Shown: positions 1-6,896 of the stretch, piece after piece | Position numbering within the stretch: position 1 is the first letter of the stretch | Layout: each line of letters opens with the position of its first letter | Source: Armatimonadetes bacterium UBA5419 | GTDB taxonomy: Bacteria > Armatimonadota > UBA10988 | DNA: 10,675 nucleotides | Reading direction: 5' to 3' | Assembly (NCBI GenBank): GCA_002409445.1 | Contig: DHNJ01000081.1 | Coordinates: 1-10,675, forward strand | Program-made: the position numbers and the translations under genes | Notes under the pieces: generated by a model | Told to the model about the DNA's origin: nothing | Database searches by the model: none | The model's input: only the letters and a program-made list of their open reading frames with translations

Positions 1-41
1 AGCCACAATCTGGCGCTCTAACCGACTGAGCTACACCCACC
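1..41 (-). tRNA. tRNA-His (GTG anticodon), 5' part only
   Basis: Read on the minus strand from 41 to 1, this gives the 5' half of a tRNA. There is an acceptor strand (34-40), then TA at positions 8-9, a D-arm with GCTC/GAGC stem (31-28 and 18-15), and a CCAGA anticodon stem (13-9). The loop TTGTGGC (8-2) carries anticodon GTG at 6-4, which reads His codons. An extra G at 41, just before the acceptor strand, fits the G-1 residue that is the identity mark of tRNA-His. The rest of the anticodon stem, the T-arm and the 3' end lie beyond the window's left edge. Confidence 0.93.
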
Positions 42-53
42 AGAACAGTGCGT

Positions 54-82
54 ATCCTACCACCGCGCCGGGTGCTGGTCAA
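54..82 (-). promoter_or_regulatory. sigma-70-type promoter of tRNA-His
   Basis: On the minus strand, TTGACC (82-77) and TAGGAT (59-54) are separated by 17 bases. A TG one base upstream of the -10 box makes it an extended -10 promoter. The predicted start, near 47, is only a few bases before the mature tRNA 5' end at 41, which leaves a short leader for RNase P to remove. The -10 box is identical to that of rpsO in this window. Confidence 0.75.
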
Positions 83-142
83 GACAAGCAGAAGCGGCGA
101 AGGAGTTGCATTCTGCGCGGCGAATTTGCATCATCAAGGTAA

Positions 143-170
143 CTGCCCGGCGGACGGGCTGCCGGGCTAG
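143..170 (+). other. hairpin abutting the prepilin gene's ribosome binding site
   Basis: GCCCGGC (145-151) and GCCGGGC (161-167) form a 7-pair stem with a 9-base loop. CT (143-144) can add two pairs with AG (169-170) across a bulged T. The stem ends directly before the AGGAGG ribosome binding site at 171-176. It could affect translation initiation or mRNA stability, but the sequence alone does not show a function. The remainder of 83-142 contains no promoter I trust, only two TTGCAT copies 20 bases apart (106 and 126). Confidence 0.4.
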
Positions 171-181
171 AGGAGGTTGCT

Positions 182-980
<799 letters not shown>

Positions 981-984
<4 letters not shown>

Positions 985-1009
985 CAGGCACGGCCCCGGT
1001 CGGTACCGT
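981..1009 (+). promoter_or_regulatory. possible promoter of the flavin oxidoreductase gene
   Basis: A perfect TTGACA -35 box (981-986) is followed after 17 bases by TACCGT (1004-1009), a weak -10 box with three of six consensus bases. Transcription would start near 1016, 33 bases before the ATG at 1049. The -35 box overlaps the TGA stop of the restored prepilin frame (982-984). The -10 box is poor, so this is tentative. Confidence 0.4.
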
Positions 1010-1048
1010 CGCGTCATGCGCCGGCGGCGCGTAGGAAGGGCAGTGACC

Positions 1049-2515
1049 ATGGAGGACATCGTACGGCTGGGCGGGCTACGGCGCATCGAGCAGTTCATCG
1101 AGCATCTGGCCACTCTGGGCCTGGATCTGCCCGTCGAGACCGACCTCGAAGCTGCCCCCGCCTCGCCGCTGGCCCAGCCGCTGTCCGCCGATGGGCTGAC
1201 CGCGGGCAACCGCTTCTGCGTGCACCCGATGGAGGGCTGGGATTGTCTCGCCGACGGTAACCCAGGGCCGAACACCACCCGCCGCTGGGAGCGGTTCGGC
1301 CGCTCGGGTGCCAAGCTCATCTGGGGCTGCGAGGCCGCCGCCGTGCGCCACGATGGCCGCGCTAATCCGCAGCAGCTGGTCGTCGCCGAGCACACCGTCG
1401 ACAACATCGCCGCGCTCTACGGCCGGCTGCGCGCCGCGCACGAGGAGGCCCACGGCAGCACTGATGGGCTCGTGGTCGGCCTGCAGTTGACCCACTCCGG
1501 CCGCTTCTGCAAGCCCAACGATTGGGCCAAGCTGGAGCCGCGGATCGCCTATCACCATCCGCTGCTCGACGCGCGGTTCCACATCCCGCCCGACTACCCG
1601 GTGCTCACCGACGAGCAGATCCGCGAGTACATCGCCGACTACGCGCGCGCGGCCAAGCTGGCGCAGCAGATCGGCTTCGATTTCGTCGACCTCAAGCATT
1701 GCCACGGCTACCTGGGCCATGAGCTGCTCTCGGCCTACGACCGGCCGGGCGATTTCGGCGGCTCGTTCGAGGGTCGCACGCGCTTCCTCGTCGAGTTGGT
1801 TGAGGCGGTCCGCGCGGCAGCACCAGGCCTGCACATCGGCGTGCGCCTGAGCGCGTTCGACCGGCCGCCGTTCAAGCCCGACCCGGCCCACGACGGCGCC
1901 GACGGCAAGCGCGGCCGCGGCGTGCCCGATAGCTGGGAGCAGTGTCTGCCGTATCCTGGCTTCGGCCTCGACCGCGAGCATCCGCTGCAGTCTGACCTGA
2001 GCGAGACCCGCCAGTTCCTGGCGCTGCTCGACCAGTTGGGCATCCACTGGGTCAACCTGACCGCGGGCAGCCCGTACTACAACCCACACTTACAGCGGCC
2101 GGCGTTCTACCCGCCGAGCGACGGCTACCAGCTGTTCGAGGACCCGCTCTACTCGGTCGCCGCGCAGATCCACGCGGTACGCGAGCTACAGGCCGCGTTC
2201 CCGCAGCACGCGATCGTCGGCACCGGCTACACCTACCTGCAGGAGTGGCTGCCGCACGTCGCGCAGGCGGTGGTCCGTCAGGGCTGGGTCGGCTCGATCG
2301 GCCTGGGGCGGATGGTGCTGAGCTATCCGGAGCTACCGGCGGACGTGCTGGCCGGGCGGAAGATGGTGCGCAAGGCGATCTGCCGGACTTTCTCCGATTG
2401 TACGACGGGGCCGCGCAATGCGCTGGTCTCGGGCTGCTATCCGCTCGACCCGTACTACCGGGACGCGCCGGAGCACGAGGTGCTCAAGCAGATCAAGGAA
2501 GCGCAGAACGTCTGA
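1049..2515 (+). CDS. old-yellow-enzyme-family NADH:flavin oxidoreductase
   Basis: This is a predicted cytosolic FMN-dependent TIM-barrel oxidoreductase of 488 residues, of the type that reduces activated C=C bonds. I chose ATG 1049 because AGGAAGG (1033-1039) lies nine bases upstream. In-frame starts further up give only Arg-rich sequence. Family marks are NRFCVHPMEGWD (54-65, flavin-contacting N-terminal strand), QLTHSGR (146-152), KHCHGYLGHELLS (216-228, substrate/flavin site) and GLGRMVLSYPELP (419-431, phosphate-binding end of the barrel). The classical H-x-x-H/N active-site pair appears as Lys216-x-x-His219. After the barrel there are Cys445, Cys451 and Cys463, and C-x11-C matches the last two iron-sulfur ligands of 2,4-dienoyl-CoA reductases. 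The protein is longer than simple OYEs (about 360) but lacks the C-terminal NAD(P)H/FAD domains of the 670-residue enzymes. An insertion of about 55 residues sits around 270-325. Substrate unknown. The gene converges on fabF. Confidence 0.85.
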   Translation: MEDIVRLGGLRRIEQFIEHLATLGLDLPVETDLEAAPASPLAQPLSADGLTAGNRFCVHPMEGWDCLADGNPGPNTTRRWERFGRSGAKLIWGCEAAAVRHDGRANPQQLVVAEHTVDNIAALYGRLRAAHEEAHGSTDGLVVGLQLTHSGRFCKPNDWAKLEPRIAYHHPLLDARFHIPPDYPVLTDEQIREYIADYARAAKLAQQIGFDFVDLKHCHGYLGHELLSAYDRPGDFGGSFEGRTRFLVELVEAVRAAAPGLHIGVRLSAFDRPPFKPDPAHDGADGKRGRGVPDSWEQCLPYPGFGLDREHPLQSDLSETRQFLALLDQLGIHWVNLTAGSPYYNPHLQRPAFYPPSDGYQLFEDPLYSVAAQIHAVRELQAAFPQHAIVGTGYTYLQEWLPHVAQAVVRQGWVGSIGLGRMVLSYPELPADVLAGRKMVRKAICRTFSDCTTGPRNALVSGCYPLDPYYRDAPEHEVLKQIKEAQNV

Positions 2516-2536
2516 ACGGTGGACGCCGTTTAGACG
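2509..2536. terminator. hairpin between convergent genes, enclosing both stop codons
   Basis: Bases 2509-2520 pair with 2525-2536 around a GGAC loop. This makes 12 consecutive pairs, ten of them Watson-Crick and two G-U (2514/2531 and 2520/2525). The oxidoreductase stop TGA (2513-2515) lies in the left arm and the fabF stop TAA (minus strand, 2532-2530) in the right arm. The position suggests a shared bidirectional terminator or 3'-end stabiliser. Neither side has a U-tract, so a classical intrinsic terminator is not proven. Confidence 0.6.
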
Positions 2537-3765
2537 CCGCGGACGATCAGCGAGCAGTTATGCCCGCCGAAGCCGAAGCTGTTGCACATCGCCGTGCTGA
2601 TCGACACTTCGCGCGCTTCGTTGGGCACACAGTCAATGTCGCACTCGGGGTCCGGTGTCTCGTTGTTGATCGTCGGCGGCAGAATGCCTTCGCGGATGGC
2701 GGCGATGCAGATCGCGGTCTCGAGCGCGCCGGCAGCGCCCAGGAGGTGTGCGGTCATCGACTTGGTGCCGCTCACCGGGGTGGTGATCTTTCCGCCATAG
2801 AGCCGGTGCAAGGCGTGCACCTCGGAGATGTCGCCGGCGGGCGTGGAGGTCGCGTGGGCGTTGATGTAGCCTAGGTCGGCCGGCACGAGGCCAGCGTCGT
2901 CGAGCGCCTGCTGCATCGCGCGGACGGCGCCGTCGCCGCTGGGTTCAGGCGCGGCGATATGGTAGGCGTCGCCCGAGAGGCCGTAGCCGGCGAGCTCGGC
3001 CAGCGGCTCCGCGCCGCGGGCCTCGGCGTGGCCGAGCGTCTCGAGGACCAGGGCGCAGCCACCTTCGCCCATGACGAAGCCATCGCGGCCGAGGTCGAAC
3101 GGGCGGGAGGCGCGTGCGGGGTCGTCGTTGCGCGTGCTGAGCGCCTTCATGCTGGCGAAGCCGGCGAGCGCCAGGGGTTCGATGCTGGCTTCGGAGCCGC
3201 CGGCGATGATCACGTCGGCATCGCCTCGCTGGAGCATGCGGGCGGCGTCGCCAAGGCAGTGGGCGCTGGTTGCGCAGGCGGTCTGGATGGCCTTGTTGGG
3301 GCCGCGAGCGCCGGTTTGGATGCTGATCAGGCCGGCGGCCATGTTGCCGATGAGCATCGGGATCAGGAACGGGCTAACCCGGGTCGGGCCGCGCCGCTCG
3401 AGGGTCTCGAAGTTGGCGTGCAGCGAGCGTAGCCCGCCGATGCCCGAGCCGAACACAATACCCACGCGCTCCGCGTTGTCATCGTCGATGACGAAGTGCG
3501 CTGCTTCGAGAGCCTCTTTGGCCGCTGCGACGCCGAAGAGGATGAACGGGTCGGTGCGTTTGAGCAGCCGTGGCTCGACCGTGCCCGTCGGGTCGAAGTC
3601 TTTGACCTCGGCGGCCAGCGTCGAGGTGTAGCCGGTGGTGTCGAAGCTCGTGATGTTGCCGACGCCGCTTCGCCCCGCGACAAGCGCCGCCCAGGTGTCG
3701 GGCCAAGAGTTGCCCATGGGCGTCACGGCACCGATGCCGGTGACTACGATCCGGTTGCTATCCAT
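2530..3765 (-). CDS. fabF: beta-ketoacyl-ACP synthase II
   Basis: FabF condenses malonyl-ACP with a growing acyl-ACP to elongate the chain by two carbons, the committed step of each cycle of type II fatty acid synthesis. The 411-residue product has the normal length. The thiolase-fold catalytic triad is complete: Cys164 in QTACATSAHC, His304 in INAHATSTPAGD and His340 in SMTAHLLGAAG. Also visible are the N-terminal VVTGIGAVTPMG and the C-terminal NSFGFGGHN. The start ATG at 3765 has a GGAGGGAGG ribosome binding site a few bases upstream. An in-frame ATG at 3798 would add 11 residues unlike the family. It is the last gene of the fab operon, 138 bases after acpP, with two hairpins in between. 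An intact Cys-His-His triad argues against a decarboxylating chain-length-factor homologue. Confidence 0.97.
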   Translation of the reverse strand: MDSNRIVVTGIGAVTPMGNSWPDTWAALVAGRSGVGNITSFDTTGYTSTLAAEVKDFDPTGTVEPRLLKRTDPFILFGVAAAKEALEAAHFVIDDDNAERVGIVFGSGIGGLRSLHANFETLERRGPTRVSPFLIPMLIGNMAAGLISIQTGARGPNKAIQTACATSAHCLGDAARMLQRGDADVIIAGGSEASIEPLALAGFASMKALSTRNDDPARASRPFDLGRDGFVMGEGGCALVLETLGHAEARGAEPLAELAGYGLSGDAYHIAAPEPSGDGAVRAMQQALDDAGLVPADLGYINAHATSTPAGDISEVHALHRLYGGKITTPVSGTKSMTAHLLGAAGALETAICIAAIREGILPPTINNETPDPECDIDCVPNEAREVSISTAMCNSFGFGGHNCSLIVRGV

Positions 3766-3801
3766 GGGCCTCCCTCCGCTGAACCTGCCGAGGAACAATC
3801 C

Positions 3802-3830
3802 CGCGGACCGCCGGGTGGGGCCGGTCCGCG
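3802..3830 (-). other. hairpin upstream of fabF
   Basis: CGCGGACCG (3802-3810) pairs with CGGTCCGCG (3822-3830), nine perfect pairs with an 11-base loop. In the direction of transcription it is the second of two hairpins between the acpP stop and the fabF start. It lies about 25 bases before the fabF ribosome binding site. No U-tract follows. It may be a processing, stability or attenuation element. Confidence 0.5.
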
Positions 3831-3853
3831 CGGGGTGTGGGCGCCTAGTCGAG

Positions 3854-3891
3854 GTGAGCGGGCGGCGGGCGGGCAGCCCGCCCCCGCTCGC
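3854..3891 (-). terminator. strong GC hairpin just after acpP (possible attenuator)
   Basis: The arms 3856-3862 plus 3864-3870 pair with 3876-3882 plus 3883-3889. This gives 14 G-C-rich pairs with one bulged C (3863) and a five-base loop (3871-3875). A G-U and a further G-C pair can extend it to 3854/3891. It begins 12 bases beyond the acpP stop codon. Such a stem could trap the 3' end of a short acpP message and reduce read-through into fabF, which suits the usual need for far more ACP than FabF. There is no U-tract, so attenuation is an inference. Confidence 0.5.
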
Positions 3892-3903
3892 GTCTCGGAT
3901 TTG

Positions 3904-4143
3904 TTAGGCCAAGTGGGCTTCGACGTACGTGACGGCGTCCCCAACCGTGGACATCTTCTCGGCTTCTTCGTCGGGGATCTCGACCTCGAGATCCTCTTCG
4001 ATCTTCATGATCATCTCGACGATGGCCAGACTATCGGCACCGAGGTCCTGCATGAAGCGCGCACCCGGGTTGACCTGGTCGGGCGACACGCTCAGCGCTT
4101 CACAGACGATGTCACGGATCTTGTCGTAGACGGACTCTGCCAC
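3904..4143 (-). CDS. acpP: acyl carrier protein
   Basis: AcpP carries the growing acyl chain on a 4'-phosphopantetheine arm and serves every fatty acid synthase enzyme as well as PlsX. The product is 79 residues, acidic and four-helical. It has the attachment motif GADSLAIVEM with Ser38 as the modified residue, and a typical C-terminus IPDEEAEKMSTVGDAVTYV. I start it at GTG 4143, which has GGAGGAG eight bases upstream and gives the usual N-terminus. The in-frame ATG at 4179 would add a basic Arg-rich extension across the ribosome binding site. At the position after DSL, most bacterial AcpPs have Asp (DSLD), but here there is Ala. It lies between fabG and fabF, which is the classical order. 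Confidence 0.97.
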   Translation of the reverse strand: MAESVYDKIRDIVCEALSVSPDQVNPGARFMQDLGADSLAIVEMIMKIEEDLEVEIPDEEAEKMSTVGDAVTYVEAHLA

Positions 4144-4165
4144 TTGTTTTCTCCTCCGGCGCACT

Positions 4166-4181
4166 GCGTACGGCCGCACGC
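4166..4181 (-). other. small hairpin in the acpP leader
   Basis: On the minus strand, GCGTGC and GTACGC form a six-pair stem (one G-U) around a GGCC loop. It lies in the 53-base gap between fabG and acpP, just upstream of the GGAGGAG ribosome binding site. A role in cleavage or stability of acpP mRNA is conceivable but not shown. Confidence 0.35.
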
Positions 4182-4196
4182 CACAACTTGCACTCG

Positions 4197-4943
4197 TTAG
4201 AACATGGTCATGCCGCCGTCCACGCTCAGGGTTTGCCCCGTGACGTAGCCGGCCGCGTCGCTGGCCAGGAAAACGACCGCAGCGGCCACATCCGCTGCGG
4301 ACCCCAGTTTACCTAGAGGTATCTGTTGGAGCAAGGCCTCGCGCACTTCGGCGCTCAGGTCCTCGGTCATACCCTCGTCGATGAAGCCCGGCGCGATGGC
4401 GTTACAGGTCACCCCGCGCGAGCCCAGTTCGCGCGCCGTGGCCTTGGTCAGGCCGATCAGCCCCGCCTTCGAGGCCGCGTAGTTGGCCTGTCCGGCGTTG
4501 CCCATCCGGCCCACGACGGAACTGATATTGATGATCCGGCCGGCCCGGGCGCGTAGCATCGGCCGCGTCGCGGCGCGGATAACGTTGAAGGCGCCGGTCA
4601 GGTTGACCCGCAGGACGTCGGCCCAGGCCTCGTCGCTCATGCGGGCAAGCAGCCCGTCGCGATTGATGCCAGCGTTGTTGACGACGATGTCCAACCGGCC
4701 CCACTCGTCGATACCTGCCTTGACCGCGTGCTCGGCGATCTCGGGCTCGTCGACCGAGCCAACGACGCCCAGCGCCTCCGCGCCGAGCGTCTGCAGCTCC
4801 GCGACGACCGCGGCGTTACGCTCGGTGCTGAGGTTGTTGACCACGACCCGGCAGCCCGCCTGGGCCAGGGTCAGCGCGATGGTGCGGCCGATGCCGCGGC
4901 CTGCACCGGTCACCAAGGCTACCTTCTTGTTGAGTTCAAACAC
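4197..4943 (-). CDS. fabG: 3-oxoacyl-ACP reductase
   Basis: FabG is the NADPH-dependent reductase that converts beta-ketoacyl-ACP to beta-hydroxyacyl-ACP. It is a 248-residue short-chain dehydrogenase, the standard length. The Rossmann dinucleotide motif TGAGRGIG is at 12-19 and NNAG at 89-92. The catalytic tetrad is Asn114, Ser142, Tyr155 and Lys159 (within INISSVVG and YAASK). The NAIAPGFI loop starts at 181 and the usual VDGGM is near the C-terminus. The chosen start is GTG 4943, preceded by GGGAGG with a six-base spacer. The upstream in-frame extension overlaps fabD and is not family-like. The gap to fabD is 16 bases, so the two are certainly co-transcribed. Position next to acpP supports FabG rather than another SDR. 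Confidence 0.97.
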   Translation of the reverse strand: MFELNKKVALVTGAGRGIGRTIALTLAQAGCRVVVNNLSTERNAAVVAELQTLGAEALGVVGSVDEPEIAEHAVKAGIDEWGRLDIVVNNAGINRDGLLARMSDEAWADVLRVNLTGAFNVIRAATRPMLRARAGRIINISSVVGRMGNAGQANYAASKAGLIGLTKATARELGSRGVTCNAIAPGFIDEGMTEDLSAEVREALLQQIPLGKLGSAADVAAAVVFLASDAAGYVTGQTLSVDGGMTMF

Positions 4944-4959
4944 CGCAATCCTCCCAAAG

Positions 4960-5877
4960 TTAGAGCTGGTCGACCGCCTCGACGCTATTGACCGCGACCG
5001 CGACCAGGTCTGGGTCGATGCGGCGGGCCAGGCCGGTGAGCACCGTGCCGGGGCCGCACTCGACCTGCCGGGTGACACCGAGGGTGAGCATCGCACGGAC
5101 GCTCTGGGTCCAGCGCACGCTGCCGGTGATCTGGGCGGTCAGGCCGGCGCGCAGCGCGTCGGGGTCGGTGGTCGCTTGGGCGGTGACGTTCTGCACGACG
5201 GGCAGCTGGGCCGGCCGCAGTTCGACGCGGGCGAGCTCGTCGGCCATCTGGGCCGCGGCATCGGCCATCAGTGGCGAATGGAAGGCGCCCGCAACGCGCA
5301 GCGGCATCGCCCGGCCGCCGGCGGCCTTGGCCTCGGCGACGACCGCGGCGACGCCCGCGGCGCTACCGGAGACGACGACCTGGCCGGGCGAGTTGAAGTT
5401 GGCCGGCACGGCGACGTCCGGCGCAGCGGCGCAGAGCGCCTCGACCACATCATCATCGAGGCCGATGATCGCGGCCATGGTCCCGGGCTGGGTGGCGGCC
5501 GCATCGCGCATCAGCTCGCCGCGGCGGCGCACCAGGCGCAGGGCGGTGGTGAAATCGAGCACCTCGGCGGCGACCAGCGCGGTGTATTCGCCCAGGCTGT
5601 GGCCCGCGGCGCAGCCCGGCGCGGCGATGCGGTCGGCGGCGAGCCGATAGTAGATGTAGCCAGCGGCCAGCAGCGCGGGCTGGGCGATCTCGGTCGCGCG
5701 CAGCTCGGCCTCGGGGCCCTCGGCGCAAAGCTGGCTGAGGGGGCGGGGCAGGCCGCTGTCGGCCAGCGCGGCGTCGGCTTGGGCGAAGAGGTCGGCGGCG
5801 AGCGGCGAGGCGGCGAGCGCGTCGGCGGCCATGCCGACGGCCTGGCTACCCTGGCCGGGGAAGACGAGTGCGGTCAT
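4960..5877 (-). CDS. fabD: malonyl-CoA:ACP transacylase
   Basis: FabD transfers malonate from CoA to AcpP, supplying the extender unit. The 305-residue product has the expected length. FPGQGSQ is at 6-12 with the oxyanion-hole Gln11. The nucleophile elbow GHSLGE carries Ser94. Arg119 binds the malonyl carboxylate (RRRGELM). His200 in GAFHSPLM completes the catalytic dyad, and NSPGQ follows at 162-166. The start ATG at 5877 shares its A with the fabH stop (TGATG), a sign of translational coupling, and AAGGTGG lies five bases upstream. A GTG at 5886 is a possible but less likely start. Ala is very frequent, which is common in GC-rich FabD. Confidence 0.96.
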   Translation of the reverse strand: MTALVFPGQGSQAVGMAADALAASPLAADLFAQADAALADSGLPRPLSQLCAEGPEAELRATEIAQPALLAAGYIYYRLAADRIAAPGCAAGHSLGEYTALVAAEVLDFTTALRLVRRRGELMRDAAATQPGTMAAIIGLDDDVVEALCAAAPDVAVPANFNSPGQVVVSGSAAGVAAVVAEAKAAGGRAMPLRVAGAFHSPLMADAAAQMADELARVELRPAQLPVVQNVTAQATTDPDALRAGLTAQITGSVRWTQSVRAMLTLGVTRQVECGPGTVLTGLARRIDPDLVAVAVNSVEAVDQL

Positions 5878-6845
5878 CAGTACCACCTTAGGACAGCGGC
5901 GCCCCAGGTCAAGCCCGCGCCGAAGCCGAGGGTCAGGACCACGTCGTCGCGCTTGATCCGGCCATCAGCGACCGCCTCGGCCATCATGATGGGAATCGAG
6001 GCGGCGGAGGTGTTGCCGTACTTGTTGAGGTTGAGCAGAACCTTCTCGGGCGGCAGGCCGAGCCGGTCGGCGGCGGCGTCGATGATGCGCACGTTGGCCT
6101 GGTGAGGGACGAACCAGTCGACATCCTCGATGGTTAGGTTGGCGGCTTCGAGCGCGGCGCGGCAGGCCATCGGCTGGATGCGCACGGCGAAGCGGTAGAC
6201 CTCGCGGCCGGCCATGGTGATCACCGGGCGGCCGTCGGCGCGGCCCGCGGACGAAACCTTCAGGAACTCGCCGCCGGTGCCATCCGCGCCGAGGCTGGTG
6301 CCGAGCAGGCCGTAGCCCTCGGGTACCGCACCGATCACGGCGGCGCCGGCACCATCGCCGAACAGCACGCAGGTCGTGCGGTCGGTCCAGTCGAGCAGCT
6401 TGCTCAGCGCGTCCGCGCCGACCAGCAGGACGTGCTGGGCGCGGCCGGTCTGGATCTGCGCGGCGGCCAGGTCGAGGCCGTAGATGAACCCGCTGCAGGC
6501 GGCCGAGAGGTCGGCGGCCGCGGCGCGCTTCAGGCCGAGCGCACCCTGGATCTGGGCGGCGACCGAGGGGAAGTTCATGTCGGGCGAGGCGGTCGCGACG
6601 AGGACCAGGTCGATCTGCTCGGGCTCGAGCCCGGCCTTGGCCAGCGCGCCGGTGGCGGCGGCGGCGGCGAGATCGCTGGTGTCCTGGCCGGCGTCGAGGA
6701 TGCGGCGCGTGCGGATGCCCGTGCGGCTAGAGATCCACTCGTCGGAGGTGTCGACCAGCAGGGAGAGGTCATCGTTGCTGACGACACGCTCGGGCGCGGC
6801 CAGACCCATCCCCAGAGGACCGACAGAGAGCAGATTGCTAGCCAC
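5877..6845 (-). CDS. fabH: beta-ketoacyl-ACP synthase III
   Basis: FabH starts fatty acid synthesis by condensing an acyl-CoA (often acetyl- or branched-chain acyl-CoA) with malonyl-ACP. The 322-residue thiolase-fold protein has the catalytic triad Cys117 (SAACSGF), His248 (VPHQAN) and Asn278 (YGNTSAAS). Other family motifs are TSDEWI with RTGI (33-44), GDGAGAAV (163-170) and GFGAGLTWG near the C-terminus. The start is GTG 6845 with AGGCGG nine bases upstream, which gives a normal N-terminus. The next Met, at 13, would remove the first beta-strand. It ends in a one-base overlap with fabD. The primer specificity that sets straight versus branched chains cannot be read here. Confidence 0.96.
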   Translation of the reverse strand: MASNLLSVGPLGMGLAAPERVVSNDDLSLLVDTSDEWISSRTGIRTRRILDAGQDTSDLAAAAATGALAKAGLEPEQIDLVLVATASPDMNFPSVAAQIQGALGLKRAAAADLSAACSGFIYGLDLAAAQIQTGRAQHVLLVGADALSKLLDWTDRTTCVLFGDGAGAAVIGAVPEGYGLLGTSLGADGTGGEFLKVSSAGRADGRPVITMAGREVYRFAVRIQPMACRAALEAANLTIEDVDWFVPHQANVRIIDAAADRLGLPPEKVLLNLNKYGNTSAASIPIMMAEAVADGRIKRDDVVLTLGFGAGLTWGAAVLRWY

Positions 6846-6896
6846 GGATGGTATCCGCCTTGTCTGGAGCGAGCCGGGCTGTCGAACGCCGCACAG

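Noticed and set aside
1076..2089. Long open frame (337 codons) on the minus strand, opposite the oxidoreductase
   Set aside because: High GC content creates long antisense frames. The product resembles no family and is the mirror of a well-supported gene with clear motifs.
4483..6105. 540-codon open frame on the plus strand, opposite fabG and fabD
   Set aside because: It is antisense to genes with full catalytic motifs. Its translation is low-complexity Gly/Arg/Ala-rich sequence with no domain signs.
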